64,000 nucleotides of DNA from Taklimakanibacter deserti (GCA_003574785.1 QORU01000002.1:434001-498000); one strand, 5' to 3'; counted from the stretch's first letter, positions 49,599 to 58,810 are shown. Translations and numbers: made by a program. Notes: generated by a model from the sequence alone, not told the origin.

Positions 49599-50237
49599 AT
49601 GCGCTCATCTCCCTTCCCTCCTCAAGCCGACACGCCAATGCCCCCCGTCAAGGTCGATCCCGCCAAGATTCGCGAATTCAAAGATGCCGAGAGCTTCTAC
49701 GCCTGGCTCAGCAAGAACCATGATCGCCAGGATGAAATATGGATCAAGATCCACAAAGTGGGATCGGGTCTCAAATCGATCACGCCGCGGGAAGCGATCG
49801 ATGTCTGCCTGTGCTGGGGCTGGATCGATGCGATCCGCAAAAGCTTGAACGACAAAAGCTATCTGCAACGCTACACGCCGCGCGGGCCTAAGAGCATCTG
49901 GAGCCGGATCAATGTCGACAATGTCGCCCGCCTCATCACCGAAGGGCGCATGACCGAACACGGGCTGAGACAGGTCGACGCCGCCAAGGCCGACGGGCGC
50001 TGGCAGCGCGCCTATCGGAGCGGCAAGGAGATGACGATCCCCGCCGATCTTCAGGCGGCCATCGATGCCGAGCCCAAGGCCAAGGCGATGCTCGCCAAGC
50101 TCAGCGCGCAGAACCGCTACGCCCTCGCCTTCCGCGTCCATCATATGAAGACGGAAGCCGGACGAAGGAAGAAGATCGAAACCTTCGTCCGGATGCTGAA
50201 GCGCGGCGAGACGATCCATCCGCAGAAGAAGAGTTGA
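49599..50237 (+). CDS. YdeI/OmpD-associated family protein
   Basis: A 212-residue cytoplasmic protein of the YdeI/OmpD-associated (DUF1801-related) family, with EFKDAESFYAWLSKNH, EIWIKIHKVGSG, DVCLCWGWIDAI and ALAFRVHHMKTEAGRRKKIE as family stretches. The family is small and soluble, linked to polymyxin or stress responses in enterobacteria, without a known biochemical activity. The start is uncertain between ATG 49599 and ATG 49638; neither has a strong ribosome site. Confidence 0.8.
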   Translation: MRSSPFPPQADTPMPPVKVDPAKIREFKDAESFYAWLSKNHDRQDEIWIKIHKVGSGLKSITPREAIDVCLCWGWIDAIRKSLNDKSYLQRYTPRGPKSIWSRINVDNVARLITEGRMTEHGLRQVDAAKADGRWQRAYRSGKEMTIPADLQAAIDAEPKAKAMLAKLSAQNRYALAFRVHHMKTEAGRRKKIETFVRMLKRGETIHPQKKS

Positions 50238-50240
50238 CGA

Positions 50241-51203
50241 TCAGCCGCTCAGTTCCCAGTCGGCGGGCGCCCAGAGGAGCCCGTCCTTCTCGCGGACGAT
50301 CCGGCCGAAGCCCGGAAACGGCATGTGGGTCGCGGCCAGGAGTGCCTGTTCTTCCGCCGCGCGCGGGAAGAGCTTCCTGCGCATCGCTGCGGCCGCGGCC
50401 GGATCCGGCTCGAAGGCGATGCCGATGTCGGTGCGCCCGGGATGGATCGCCGGGTGGAACAGCGCATCGCCGACGATCATCAGGCTCTCGCCGCCGTCGC
50501 TGATGCGATAGCCCATATGGCCCGGCGTATGTCCCCTGAGATCGACCGCCGAGATGGCGGCGGTCAGACTGCGCTCACCGTCATAGCGCTGCAGGCGGGG
50601 AAGGGCCGCAACTTGCTTTCCCACCGCGAAGCTGCGCTTCAGGATATCGGGCGCGGCGGCGGCGCGTGTTTCATCGGTGAAATAGGCGACATCGTCGCGA
50701 TGGATGAACACATCGGCGTTGGGGAAAGCATGTGTTCCCTCCGGCGTGACGAGGCCGCTGGTGTGGTCGTCATGCATATGGGTGATGAGCACCGCGTCGA
50801 TGTCCTTCGCCTCGACGCCGAGGACGGTGAGGACATCGGCCAGATGCCCGGTCGTCTTGGTGGCGCCGGCATAGCCGCTGTCGATCAGCACCAGGCGATC
50901 GCCGTCATCGACGAGCCATTGGGTGAAGCCCAGGCGATAGGTCCCGTCCGGGCGGCGGGCGAAGTGCCTGGCAAAGGCCTTCTCGATCTCGGGCGTCGGT
51001 GCGCCGGTGAAGACGCCAATGGGGATATCGACGAAGCCATCCGACAGTGCCGTGATCTCGACCTTGCCGACCTTGCGGCGGGAAATGGTCGGCAGCGCTA
51101 CCTTGCTTCTGTCGGACTGGGCCATGCCGGAAAGCGGCGTAGCGGCGAGCGCTGCCACGGTTGCGAGGCCAAGGCCTAAGCGACGGCGAGTGATGCGGGT
51201 CAT
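50241..51203 (-). CDS. MBL-fold metallo-hydrolase, exported
   Basis: A 320-residue metallo-beta-lactamase-fold hydrolase. The N-terminus (TRITRRRLGLGLATVAALA) suggests Tat export, with cleavage near GMAQ. Metal ligands are H142-M-H144-D-D146-H147, then DLRGHTPGHMGY and an Asp in VGDALFHPAIH. The enzyme resembles quorum-quenching lactonase-like and methyl-parathion hydrolase-like members; the substrate is not certain. The ATG at 51203 has CAGGAG upstream. A palindrome ATGACCGGTCAT lies 37-48 bases before the start, shared with the neighbouring tetR gene. Confidence 0.85.
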   Translation of the reverse strand: MTRITRRRLGLGLATVAALAATPLSGMAQSDRSKVALPTISRRKVGKVEITALSDGFVDIPIGVFTGAPTPEIEKAFARHFARRPDGTYRLGFTQWLVDDGDRLVLIDSGYAGATKTTGHLADVLTVLGVEAKDIDAVLITHMHDDHTSGLVTPEGTHAFPNADVFIHRDDVAYFTDETRAAAAPDILKRSFAVGKQVAALPRLQRYDGERSLTAAISAVDLRGHTPGHMGYRISDGGESLMIVGDALFHPAIHPGRTDIGIAFEPDPAAAAAMRRKLFPRAAEEQALLAATHMPFPGFGRIVREKDGLLWAPADWELSG

Positions 51204-51239
51204 GTGTCTGCTCCTGGTTGCGTGGGGATGAGATTTAAG

Positions 51240-51251
51240 ATGACCGGTCAT
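51240..51251. promoter_or_regulatory. TetR operator copy 1 (upstream of the metallo-hydrolase)
   Basis: ATGACCGGTCAT is a perfect 12-bp palindrome, near-palindromic over 18 bp (AAGATGACCGGTCATTTT). It is repeated with one change before the tetR gene, so both genes are probably controlled by that regulator. Confidence 0.6.
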
Positions 51252-51302
51252 TTTCGATGCGGTCGTAAAAAATAGCCTGCGATGGCAGCGTGCATGGGCG
51301 CC

Positions 51303-51878
51303 TCAGGGCCTCAGAAGGGTTTCGAGCGTGCGATGGAAGGCCGAGGTCGCGCGGCCATTGCGCTCGACCTTGGCGCGCTGCACCGCGCCATGCCAGGCGC
51401 CGACGAGGAAGCGGGCGAGCGTTTCGGCCGGAAGCGCTGTGCCGACCGAGCCCTCTTTCTGGCCCTCTTCCAGGCAAGCCGCGAGCCGCGTCGTCCAGCG
51501 CGCGAGCAGTGCCGAGACATGCTTGCGCAGATTTTCCGAGAGCGGCCCAGCCTCGATGGCGAAATTGCCGAGCATGCAGCCGGCAGCGTAGGACTGACCA
51601 CAAACGAGCTTGTCGACCGCCTTGAAATGGGCGCGTACCCGCTCATCCGCAGGGCCTGCGCCTTCGAGCAGCACAAAGGCCGCCTCGCCCTGCGCGCAAT
51701 AGCTGTCGAGAGCCGCGGAAGCGAAAGCCTCCTTGCTCTCGAAATGACTGTAGAAGCTGCCTTTCGGCACGCCCGCCGCCGCGGTGATCTCGGCTATGCC
51801 GCTGGCGCTATAGCCCTGGCGATGGATGAAATCGCGGCCGGCTTCGAGGATCTGCTCACGGTTGGAGATGCGGGGCAT
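51303..51878 (-). CDS. TetR family transcriptional regulator
   Basis: A 191-residue repressor with a helix-turn-helix at about 8-55 (REQILEAGRDFIHRQGYSASGIAEITAAAGVPKGSFYSHF, outline) and a TetR_C-type effector domain containing a cysteine in YAAGCMLGNF. It belongs to the group that senses electrophiles or xenobiotics. The start at 51878 is chosen from the N-terminal layout. The downstream metallo-hydrolase gene, on the same strand with a 99-base gap, and this gene both carry the TGACCGGTCA site. Confidence 0.87.
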   Translation of the reverse strand: MPRISNREQILEAGRDFIHRQGYSASGIAEITAAAGVPKGSFYSHFESKEAFASAALDSYCAQGEAAFVLLEGAGPADERVRAHFKAVDKLVCGQSYAAGCMLGNFAIEAGPLSENLRKHVSALLARWTTRLAACLEEGQKEGSVGTALPAETLARFLVGAWHGAVQRAKVERNGRATSAFHRTLETLLRP

Positions 51879-51888
51879 GATGCTGAAT

Positions 51889-51900
51889 ATGACCGGTCGT
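51889..51900. promoter_or_regulatory. TetR operator copy 2 (upstream of tetR)
   Basis: ATGACCGGTCGT differs from the perfect palindrome at 51240-51251 by one base and sits 11 bases upstream of the tetR start, in the expected position for autorepression. Confidence 0.6.
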
Positions 51901-51949
51901 CTTAGATCTGTCAAGACCCCGGCCGGCCAGTTGAATGCCCGATCGCCGA

Positions 51950-53131
51950 TCAGTTCCCGGCCAGCACATTCAATATGCGCGTGCCGGGCCGGCCCGTCGG
52001 TTTCATGCCGGCTTTCTTCTGCGCCGCCTTGATCGCCGTTATGGTGACTGGCCCGATCCGTCCATCGGCTTCGCCCTTGTAATAGCCTCGCGCGATCAAG
52101 AGCTCCTGCAGACGCTTGCGCTGCGCCCGCGTCAGCCCCGGATCATCGGTCGGCCAAGGAGTCTTGAACCCGCCCTTGCCCCTGAGCCGGTCGGAGAGAT
52201 GGCCGATCGCCAGCGCATAGGACTCTGCGGCATTATAAGAGTAGAGCACATCGAAATTGCGCGAGACGAGGAAAGCGGGGCCGGAGGCACCTGCCGGCCG
52301 GATGAGTCCGAATGATCCCGCCGACGGCAGCGCGCTGCCATCGGCCCGGACGACGCCCCTCTTGGCCCAGGCGGAGATGGGCGCCTTGCGCGACCGGCCG
52401 ACCGGACCCGAATAGGAACTCGGCAGCTTCACCTCAAAACCCCAGATGAGACCCGACTGCCAGCCGGCCTTCTTCAGGAAGTTGGCCGCGGACGCTAGCG
52501 CATCGGGCACCGAGCGGATCGTGTCGCGGCGGCCGTCGCCGTCGAAATCGACCGCGAGGCGGCGGTAGGTCGAGGGCATGAACTGCGTCTGGCCGAAGGC
52601 CCCGGCCCATGAGCTTTTGAGATCCTGAAGCCTCACATCGCCCGCGGCGACGATGCGCAAGGCCTGGATCAACTCGGTCGTGAAGACGCCGGGCTTGCGC
52701 CCGCCGCAAGCGACATTCGGCAAGGCATGCGGCAGGAAGAAATCACCTTCGTCCTGGCCATAGTCGCTCTCGACACCCCAAAGCGCCGCCAGAATGTAGC
52801 GGTCGACGCCATAGGCCCTCTCGACGGCGCGCAAGGTCTTGTCATGCCGGCGCAGCATCTTGCCGCCGTCGGCGATGCGCAAGTCATCGACCAGGAAGGC
52901 CATGTAGTCCCAGATCGCCGTGCGGTATTCGGGCTGGGTGCGCGAGAAGCGCACCGCCTTCTCATCGAAAGCGATGCCCTTGAAGGCGGCATTGACGACA
53001 TCGGGCTTGATGCCGGCGCTCAGGACCTGGGCGCGGATGTTCTTCACGCAGGATTCGAACGACGCCGCGGCCGGTGTGGCGAACAGGCAGGCTGCGACCG
53101 CCATGGTCGAGGCGGAAAGGGAAAGTTTCAT
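51950..53131 (-). CDS. mltB: Lytic murein transglycosylase (MltB type)
   Basis: A 393-residue periplasmic enzyme cleaving the glycan strands of peptidoglycan to 1,6-anhydro-muropeptides. A signal peptide ends near residue 23 (ATPAAA/SFE). The lytic domain carries the catalytic glutamate Glu121 in LWGVESDYG, with AFGQTQFMPSTYRRLAVDFDGDG (outline) and SVPDALASAANFLKKAGW. The C-terminal 60 residues (LTRAQRKRLQELLIARGYY ... GPVTITAIKAAQ) are a peptidoglycan-binding domain. The gene is monocistronic. Confidence 0.9.
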   Translation of the reverse strand: MKLSLSASTMAVAACLFATPAAASFESCVKNIRAQVLSAGIKPDVVNAAFKGIAFDEKAVRFSRTQPEYRTAIWDYMAFLVDDLRIADGGKMLRRHDKTLRAVERAYGVDRYILAALWGVESDYGQDEGDFFLPHALPNVACGGRKPGVFTTELIQALRIVAAGDVRLQDLKSSWAGAFGQTQFMPSTYRRLAVDFDGDGRRDTIRSVPDALASAANFLKKAGWQSGLIWGFEVKLPSSYSGPVGRSRKAPISAWAKRGVVRADGSALPSAGSFGLIRPAGASGPAFLVSRNFDVLYSYNAAESYALAIGHLSDRLRGKGGFKTPWPTDDPGLTRAQRKRLQELLIARGYYKGEADGRIGPVTITAIKAAQKKAGMKPTGRPGTRILNVLAGN

Positions 53132-53198
53132 GGGGCCATCCTCAGAATCGGATCGGCCTAGTAATAGCCTGTCCGGGCGGGATTATGGCGGCGGAATT

Positions 53199-55001
53199 TC
53201 AGCCGGACCGGGTGAAACCGTCAGCGCTCCAGCCCTCGCTGCCGACGCCGTGATGCACGATGAAGAGGCCTTCTGGATCATACATCTCCTTCGCGGCGCG
53301 GAGCCTCGCATAATTGGCCCCCCAGAACGACGTCTGCCAGTCCTTCTCGAAGAAGTCGCTTTCCGACACATAGGATCCGGCGTCCGGCATCAGGCTACGC
53401 AGTTCCTGCATCGCGCGAGCAACCGCCGCGGCCTCCCGGCGGGCTTGCTCCACATCGGGCTCGCGTCCTGGAACACCCGGATAGGCCGGCGGTCCATTGG
53501 CCCCGATGATCGCGAGCGCCGCGGCATCGAGCACTTTGGGGTTCATCGCCGTGTCACGCGCCGCTTCGATCGCGGCGGCCGGCGCACCGGCCAGGCCCTT
53601 GTTGAAATGGAGCGACACGCTCCAGTGCAGTGCCGCGCGGAACAAAGCATCGGCCAGTCTCTCCCGCCGCTCGCCGGCGAGGAAGGCCGCCGCGATCCAT
53701 GAGGACTGGTAGCCATAAAGAACCTGCCCCGCCTCTTCCTTGTTGCTCGCCCAGAATATGTTGCCTTCGGGCGCCTGAGGCCGGTCATCCGCCAGGACGA
53801 GGCCCGGAAGCTGCTTCAGGAACTGCGGGCGCCAGAAATCGCGCGCCGGGGCCGCCATGATGACGGGCTCTCCGGCCATGCTGAAATCCTGAGGCGCGCC
53901 CTTCACCCATTCGAAGTAGGGCCGCCAGATCTTTTCCGCTCCGCCTTGATCGAGCCCCTGGAATACCATGCCGATATTGATCTCATGGTTCGGGCGGAAG
54001 GCGATCTGCTCACCCCAATGCGGATTGAACAGGCTTTCGCCATAAAAGGCGATCGTCTTCGCGATCAGCCGGCGGAAGGCTTCGGCCGATGATGCCTTGA
54101 TGGTGGCGAAGACGGCGCCGAAGAACGCTGGAAATTCGTGCGTGCGCAGCGTGAGCTTCGTCACGACGCCAAAACTTCCGCCGCCGCCACCTTTGATGGC
54201 CCAGAACAATTCCGGATCGGTGCAGGCATTGGCGATCCGCGCCTTGCCGTCGGCAGTCACGATCTCGGCCTCGATCAGGCTCGCCGCCGCCATGCCATAG
54301 GCTTTGGAGAACGGGCCGAAGCCGCCGCCCTGGACAAGCCCCGCGACCCCGACCGTCAGGCAGCCACCGCCCTGCACATAGCGGCCGGCTTGGCTCGCTA
54401 CCGTGTCATAGGCCTGTCCCCACAAGGCGCCGGCCGCGATCGTCACCGCGGGCACGGCTGCGTGCCTGCCTTCGCAGCCTCTGGCGATGAAAGCGTCATG
54501 CACCGCGATTGCTTTCATCCGACGCGTCCAGATCAGGAGTGAGCCGGCGGCGTTCGACGTGCCCTGATAGCCGTGGCCGCCGCCTTTGACGATGAGCCGC
54601 AATCTGTGCTCGCGCGCAAAATTCACCGCCGCAACGACATCTTCCGTCGTTTCGGCGGCGACGGCATAGGCGCTGGGCTCGGACGTCCAGGCGTCGACCC
54701 AACCCAAGGCCTGGGTCAGTCCCGCTTCGTCGCCCAGATAATAGGGATTGGCGAGCTTTCCGAAGGTTTCCGCTATGCGCGCCGCGTCCGGCGAGCCGAC
54801 GCAATCCGAAACGGGCGACGTGACCTTGAGGAGGCGACCGCCGACTTGCCGGTTGAGGCGATCCCAATCCGTGATTGAAGGCCAACCTTCATCGCCGGGA
54901 CGCAGGCGCGACAGCTTTTGGTTTACGGCCGTCGCGCGCTCCGGCGCCATGGACAGGAAAGGCAAGGCCGCCGCGGCACGCAGCATCGAGCGTCTCTGCA
55001 T
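53199..55001 (-). CDS. FAD-dependent oxidoreductase, berberine-bridge-enzyme-like
   Basis: A 600-residue flavoprotein. The N-terminus (MQRRSMLRAAAALPFLSM) is a short signal-like stretch with an arginine pair. The PCMH FAD domain has VKGGGHGYQGTS (His143) and VQGGGCLTVGVAG (Cys214); in berberine-bridge-type oxidases the equivalent His and Cys bind the flavin bicovalently. A C-terminal BBE segment (NYARLRAAKEMYDPEGLF) is present. Oxidation of a sugar, alcohol or aromatic substrate with oxygen as acceptor is expected. The start at 55001 has only a weak ribosome site; a far longer in-frame reading is not supported. Confidence 0.82.
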   Translation of the reverse strand: MQRRSMLRAAAALPFLSMAPERATAVNQKLSRLRPGDEGWPSITDWDRLNRQVGGRLLKVTSPVSDCVGSPDAARIAETFGKLANPYYLGDEAGLTQALGWVDAWTSEPSAYAVAAETTEDVVAAVNFAREHRLRLIVKGGGHGYQGTSNAAGSLLIWTRRMKAIAVHDAFIARGCEGRHAAVPAVTIAAGALWGQAYDTVASQAGRYVQGGGCLTVGVAGLVQGGGFGPFSKAYGMAAASLIEAEIVTADGKARIANACTDPELFWAIKGGGGGSFGVVTKLTLRTHEFPAFFGAVFATIKASSAEAFRRLIAKTIAFYGESLFNPHWGEQIAFRPNHEINIGMVFQGLDQGGAEKIWRPYFEWVKGAPQDFSMAGEPVIMAAPARDFWRPQFLKQLPGLVLADDRPQAPEGNIFWASNKEEAGQVLYGYQSSWIAAAFLAGERRERLADALFRAALHWSVSLHFNKGLAGAPAAAIEAARDTAMNPKVLDAAALAIIGANGPPAYPGVPGREPDVEQARREAAAVARAMQELRSLMPDAGSYVSESDFFEKDWQTSFWGANYARLRAAKEMYDPEGLFIVHHGVGSEGWSADGFTRSG

Positions 55002-55109
55002 ATGGCTGTCCCCCGGTTTGAGATCGCGTGGCCGATAAATATCATGGTTCGACCATGGCGGTGCAATCTTATCGCCAAAGCCACTACTTTGCTCTAGGCG
55101 CAATTGACC

Positions 55110-55853
55110 ATGACGGATCAGTCGACACTCATTGCCATTGCGGCAACTTTCCTTGTCGCGGGAATGGTCAAGGGCGTGACCGGCATGGGTCTTCCGACCG
55201 TCGCCATGGGCGTGCTGGGGGCGCTCATCTCTCCCCTCGCCGCCGCTTCCCTCCTGATCGTGCCGTCCTTGGTTACCAATGTCTGGCAGCTTTTCGCCGG
55301 ACCGAGCTTCGGCGCGATCCTGCAACGGCTATGGTCCATGATGATGGCGATCGTCCTCGGAACCATCCTCGGCACGTCGCTTCTCACCAGCGGAAACACG
55401 GATCTCTCGACGGCGGCGCTCGGCGCGGCTTTGGTCGTCTATGCCATCTATACCCTGCTCGCCCGGCAGCTCGCAGTGCCGGCGAAATTGGAGCCGTGGC
55501 TGTCGCCGCTCATCGGCTTCGCCACCGGCATCGTCACCGGCGGCACCGGCGTCTTCGTCATTCCGGCCGTGCCCTATCTCCAGGCTCTCGGCCTTCAGAA
55601 AGATGACCTCGTCCAGGCGCTCGGCCTGTCCTTCACGATCTCCACCATCGCTCTCGCCATCGGCCTTGCCTGGCGTGGCCAGTTCCATGTGGGAAATCTG
55701 ACGCTGTCGGCCCTTGCCCTGGCGCCCGCGCTCATCGGCATGTGGGCGGGCCAGGCGCTTCGCAAAAGAGTGAGCCCGCCGGCATTCCGCCTGGGCTTCC
55801 TCATCTGCCTCTTGCTGCTCGGCCTCGAGATGCTGATGAGGCCCCTGCTCTGA
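55110..55853 (+). CDS. TauE/SafE family sulfite exporter-like permease
   Basis: A 247-residue integral membrane protein with seven or eight hydrophobic segments and the family repeats GMVKGVTGMGLPTVAMG and GFATGIVTGGTGVFVIPAVPYLQ. Members export sulfite, sulfonates or organosulfur compounds; the substrate is not established here. The start is the ATG at 55110, preferred over a TTG two codons upstream. It stands alone and is convergent with the CGNR regulator gene. Confidence 0.87.
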   Translation: MTDQSTLIAIAATFLVAGMVKGVTGMGLPTVAMGVLGALISPLAAASLLIVPSLVTNVWQLFAGPSFGAILQRLWSMMMAIVLGTILGTSLLTSGNTDLSTAALGAALVVYAIYTLLARQLAVPAKLEPWLSPLIGFATGIVTGGTGVFVIPAVPYLQALGLQKDDLVQALGLSFTISTIALAIGLAWRGQFHVGNLTLSALALAPALIGMWAGQALRKRVSPPAFRLGFLICLLLLGLEMLMRPLL

Positions 55854-55859
55854 GCGTTC

Positions 55860-56477
55860 TCAGCTCTGCTTGGTCTTGGAGTAATGGCGGCGTGCCTTGG
55901 CGCGGTTGCCGCACGAGGCCATGTCGCACCAGCGCCGCGTGCCGCTCTTGCTTTCGTCGAGGAACAGCCACAGGCATTCCTCATTGGCGCAGCGGCGAAT
56001 GCGGCGGCGATCGGCGGCGAGGATGAGATCGCCGGCCGACCACAAGACCGGCGCCAGGAGATGCGCCACGACGGGGCGAAGCTCGGCGATGCGCCAGCCG
56101 AAGCGCCCATCCGAACGCACCAGCGCATTGCGCGGTGGTGTCTCGGCGATCGCTCTTGTCAGGCGAGCGAAATCCTTGTCCGGGACCGGTTTGCCTTCGG
56201 CGATGGCGCTCAAGATGCGATAGATCGTCTCACGCGTCGTGACCGCTTCATCGAGAAGCGCTTGCGCGTATTCCGGGTTGTCGCGAGTCCAGCGCCCGAT
56301 CCGTCGCAGGACCTCACGTTCCACGCCCGCATTGTGCTCGATCCATTGGAGAAGATCGTCGATGTCCTCGAGCCGCTCGATCGGCGCATCACCGCCACGC
56401 CAGGAGACGGTGTGGGTGTAGTCGAGGCAGAGGTCCTCGCTGACCGTTGAAATCAGCATCGCTGTCATGCGGAACAT
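55860..56477 (-). CDS. CGNR zinc-finger stress-response regulator (ABATE domain)
   Basis: A 205-residue protein with an N-terminal ABATE domain (DLCLDYTHTVSWRGGD ... LLQWIEHNAG) and a C-terminal CGNR zinc finger (CANEECLWLFLDESKSGTRRWCDMASCGNRAKARRHY, in outline). Proteins of this group are putative DNA-binding regulators, often beside transporters. It is divergent from the MFS transporter gene at 56560. A palindrome AACCCCC-TT-GGGGGTT lies at 56481-56496, only a few bases before the ATG, so autoregulation is likely. Starts nine or 18 bases downstream are possible. Confidence 0.87.
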   Translation of the reverse strand: MFRMTAMLISTVSEDLCLDYTHTVSWRGGDAPIERLEDIDDLLQWIEHNAGVEREVLRRIGRWTRDNPEYAQALLDEAVTTRETIYRILSAIAEGKPVPDKDFARLTRAIAETPPRNALVRSDGRFGWRIAELRPVVAHLLAPVLWSAGDLILAADRRRIRRCANEECLWLFLDESKSGTRRWCDMASCGNRAKARRHYSKTKQS

Positions 56478-56480
56478 TCT

Positions 56481-56496
56481 AACCCCCTTGGGGGTT
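56481..56496. promoter_or_regulatory. Palindrome AACCCCC-TT-GGGGGTT, candidate CGNR operator
   Basis: A perfect 7-bp-arm inverted repeat in the 82-base divergent region between the CGNR regulator and the MFS transporter genes. It overlaps the regulator's ribosome-binding region. Confidence 0.5.
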
Positions 56497-56559
56497 GACA
56501 GTCAAATACATGAGTGACAGACTCTAACCATCAACCTGGTTATATGAAGGGAACGGATC

Positions 56560-57813
56560 ATGGGACGCTCCGGCGCATTCTCATTGGCAGACGCTCGTTC
56601 CGCGCCCACCGGCAAAGCCGTGCCGCTCTGGATGATGCTCATGGCACTGACCGCGGTCGCGGCCATGAGCCAGGCCTTCCGTACCGTCGCCACCGTCATC
56701 GCCGGCGGGCTCAAGGCGGATTTCGCCGCATCGGATCAGGATATCAGCCTCGTCGCCGCCGCCTTTCATCTGGCTTTCGCCCTGGCGCAGTTCCCGATCG
56801 GTGTCGCGCTCGACATCTATGGCCCAAGGCGCACGGTGAGCGCCGCCTTCCTGATCGCCGTGCTCGGTGCGCTGCTCTCAAGCCTGGCACCCAGCCTTCC
56901 CCTTCTCATGGCGGGCCAGTTCCTGATCGGCATCGGCTGCGCGCCCGCTTTCCTCGGCACCATCGTCTTCATCACCAACCGCTATCCGCGCGATCACTTC
57001 GCGCGGCTTTCGGGGCTGGTGCTCGCGCTGAGCGGCATCGGCATGCTGGCGACCGGGACACCGCTCGCCTGGATCGTCGAGCACGGATCATGGCGCCTGG
57101 GCTTCCTCGTGCTCGCCGCCTGCGCCGCCCTGGTGCTCGTCGCGGTCTTCCGCCTCGTCTCCAACGAAGCGCCGCAGCGCCGGCAGGAGCGCGAAACTTT
57201 GTGGCAGGCTTTTGGCAAGATCGGCCCGATCCTGGTCGAGCAACATACGCTCGGCATATTGGCTCTGGGGGCCGCCGCCTATAGCGCGTTCATCTCGCTG
57301 CGCGGCCTTTGGGCCGTGCCGATGCTCATGGACCGGCATGGCTTCACCCTCATCGAAAGCGGCCATGTCATGCTGGCGGTCTCGATCGCGACGATATTGG
57401 GGCCGCCGCTCTTCGGGCTTCTCGCCGTGACCGACCGCATGCGCCGCTTCTGGATCATCGGCACGGCGATCCTCTATGTCCTGGTCTTCCTCGCGCTGGC
57501 CTTCTCGGGGCAGGCGATCATCGATGTGTTGCTGGCCATCCTCGCCGGGATCCTGACGGGTTTCACCGTCCTGCAATATGCCGATGTACGCGCCGCCTAT
57601 TCCGACGAGGTCGCCGGGCGCGCGCTCGCGGTATTCACCATGGCGGTGTTCCTCGGTATCGCTCTGATGCAATGGCTCACCGGTCTTGCGGCGTCACTCG
57701 CGACCGCCAGTGGCACCGATCCCCTCCTCACCGCATTCCTGGTGATCGCAGGCCTGCTTGCCGCGGCAACGGCCGGCTTCACCTTCCTCCCCTGGCCGCG
57801 CTTCAGGCGCTAG
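56560..57813 (+). CDS. MFS transporter
   Basis: A 417-residue major facilitator with 12 hydrophobic segments. The motif between helices 2 and 3 is DIYGPRRTVSAAF, and residues PIGVALDIYGPRR identify the family. Export of a drug or small metabolite is likely given the divergent CGNR regulator, but the substrate is not indicated. The final codon shares CTAG with the stop of the convergent LysR gene. Confidence 0.85.
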   Translation: MGRSGAFSLADARSAPTGKAVPLWMMLMALTAVAAMSQAFRTVATVIAGGLKADFAASDQDISLVAAAFHLAFALAQFPIGVALDIYGPRRTVSAAFLIAVLGALLSSLAPSLPLLMAGQFLIGIGCAPAFLGTIVFITNRYPRDHFARLSGLVLALSGIGMLATGTPLAWIVEHGSWRLGFLVLAACAALVLVAVFRLVSNEAPQRRQERETLWQAFGKIGPILVEQHTLGILALGAAAYSAFISLRGLWAVPMLMDRHGFTLIESGHVMLAVSIATILGPPLFGLLAVTDRMRRFWIIGTAILYVLVFLALAFSGQAIIDVLLAILAGILTGFTVLQYADVRAAYSDEVAGRALAVFTMAVFLGIALMQWLTGLAASLATASGTDPLLTAFLVIAGLLAAATAGFTFLPWPRFRR

Positions 57814-58706
57814 CGCTTGTAGGACTTGCGCAGCAGCCTGATCAACTCCTGCGTCGCACCGCTCAGATAGCCGCCCTTGCGCGTCACCAACATGATCCGC
57901 CGCGTCGCCTTCAGGGATCTGACGGTGATGGTGCTCAAGCTGCGCGTCTTGAGCTCATCGGCAATAGCGCTCTGCTCCATGAGCGCCAGGCCGAAGCCAG
58001 CCTCGACCAGGCGCTTCTGGGCGGTGAGGCTGTCGACGCCGATCCAGTCGATGTCGAGACCCTGCGCCAGGAACAGCGAGAAGACATGGGCGGCGGAAAT
58101 TTCCCGCCGGCCGGGAATCTCAGGGAAGGCGAGCCAGCGTTCGTAGCGGAGATCGGCCAGCCCTGCGACCGAGCGTCCGGCAAGCCTGTGGTCCTTGGCG
58201 CAAATGACCGCCAGCGGCTCGCGCGCGATGAGCTCGCAATCGAGATCGGCCAGCAGGTCCTCCTCATAGCGCAAGCCCAGGGCCGCATCGCCGCGGCGGA
58301 CGAGATCGGACACCTCCGCACTCGTCGCGGTGCGCAGCCTGAGATCGGCCGCCGGATGGCTCTTGGCGAAGGCCCTGAAGGCCGCGCTCAGCGGCGTGTT
58401 GGCAAGGGTCCCGACGACGGCGAGCGAGATTGTTCCCGCCTTGGCGCTCTTCAACGCGGTGACCGCGTTCTTCGCGTCCATCAGCGCGGCAAGCGCCCGT
58501 TCCGCGTAAGGCAGCAGCGCGTGGCCGGCCTGGCTCAGGACCGGCCCTTGCGCGGCACGCTCGAAGAGCGGCACGCCAAGCTCCTCTTCCAGGAGGCTGA
58601 TCCGGCGCGAGATGGCGGGCTGTGTCCGCAGGAGCTTTCGCGCTGCGTTGGAGAAGCCGCGCTCGCGATGTACGGCGAGAAACGTCTCGAGGGCTTCGGC
58701 ATCCAT
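57810..58706 (-). CDS. LysR family transcriptional regulator
   Basis: A 298-residue LysR-type regulator, with the helix-turn-helix in its first 60 residues (FLAVHRERGFSNAARKLLRTQPAISRRISLLEEEL, outline) and a periplasmic-binding-like effector domain. It is divergent from the isocitrate-lyase/PEP-mutase family gene at 58811, about 104 bases apart, which is its probable target. It is convergent with the MFS gene; their stop codons overlap in CTAG. Confidence 0.87.
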   Translation of the reverse strand: MDAEALETFLAVHRERGFSNAARKLLRTQPAISRRISLLEEELGVPLFERAAQGPVLSQAGHALLPYAERALAALMDAKNAVTALKSAKAGTISLAVVGTLANTPLSAAFRAFAKSHPAADLRLRTATSAEVSDLVRRGDAALGLRYEEDLLADLDCELIAREPLAVICAKDHRLAGRSVAGLADLRYERWLAFPEIPGRREISAAHVFSLFLAQGLDIDWIGVDSLTAQKRLVEAGFGLALMEQSAIADELKTRSLSTITVRSLKATRRIMLVTRKGGYLSGATQELIRLLRKSYKR

Positions 58707-58810
58707 GAAATCACCTATGCGCTTCGCTTATGATCAAGCAAAAAACTACAAATTTTGCTGATGAGCAAGAACGATCTAGAACATCGTCATAACGATGAAG
58801 GATCAGTCCG

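Noticed and set aside
53199..55325. Longer 708-residue form of the flavin oxidase
   Set aside because: The first 108 codons read through a region with no domain and overlap the promoter side of the TauE gene; the signal-like start at 55001 fits the family.
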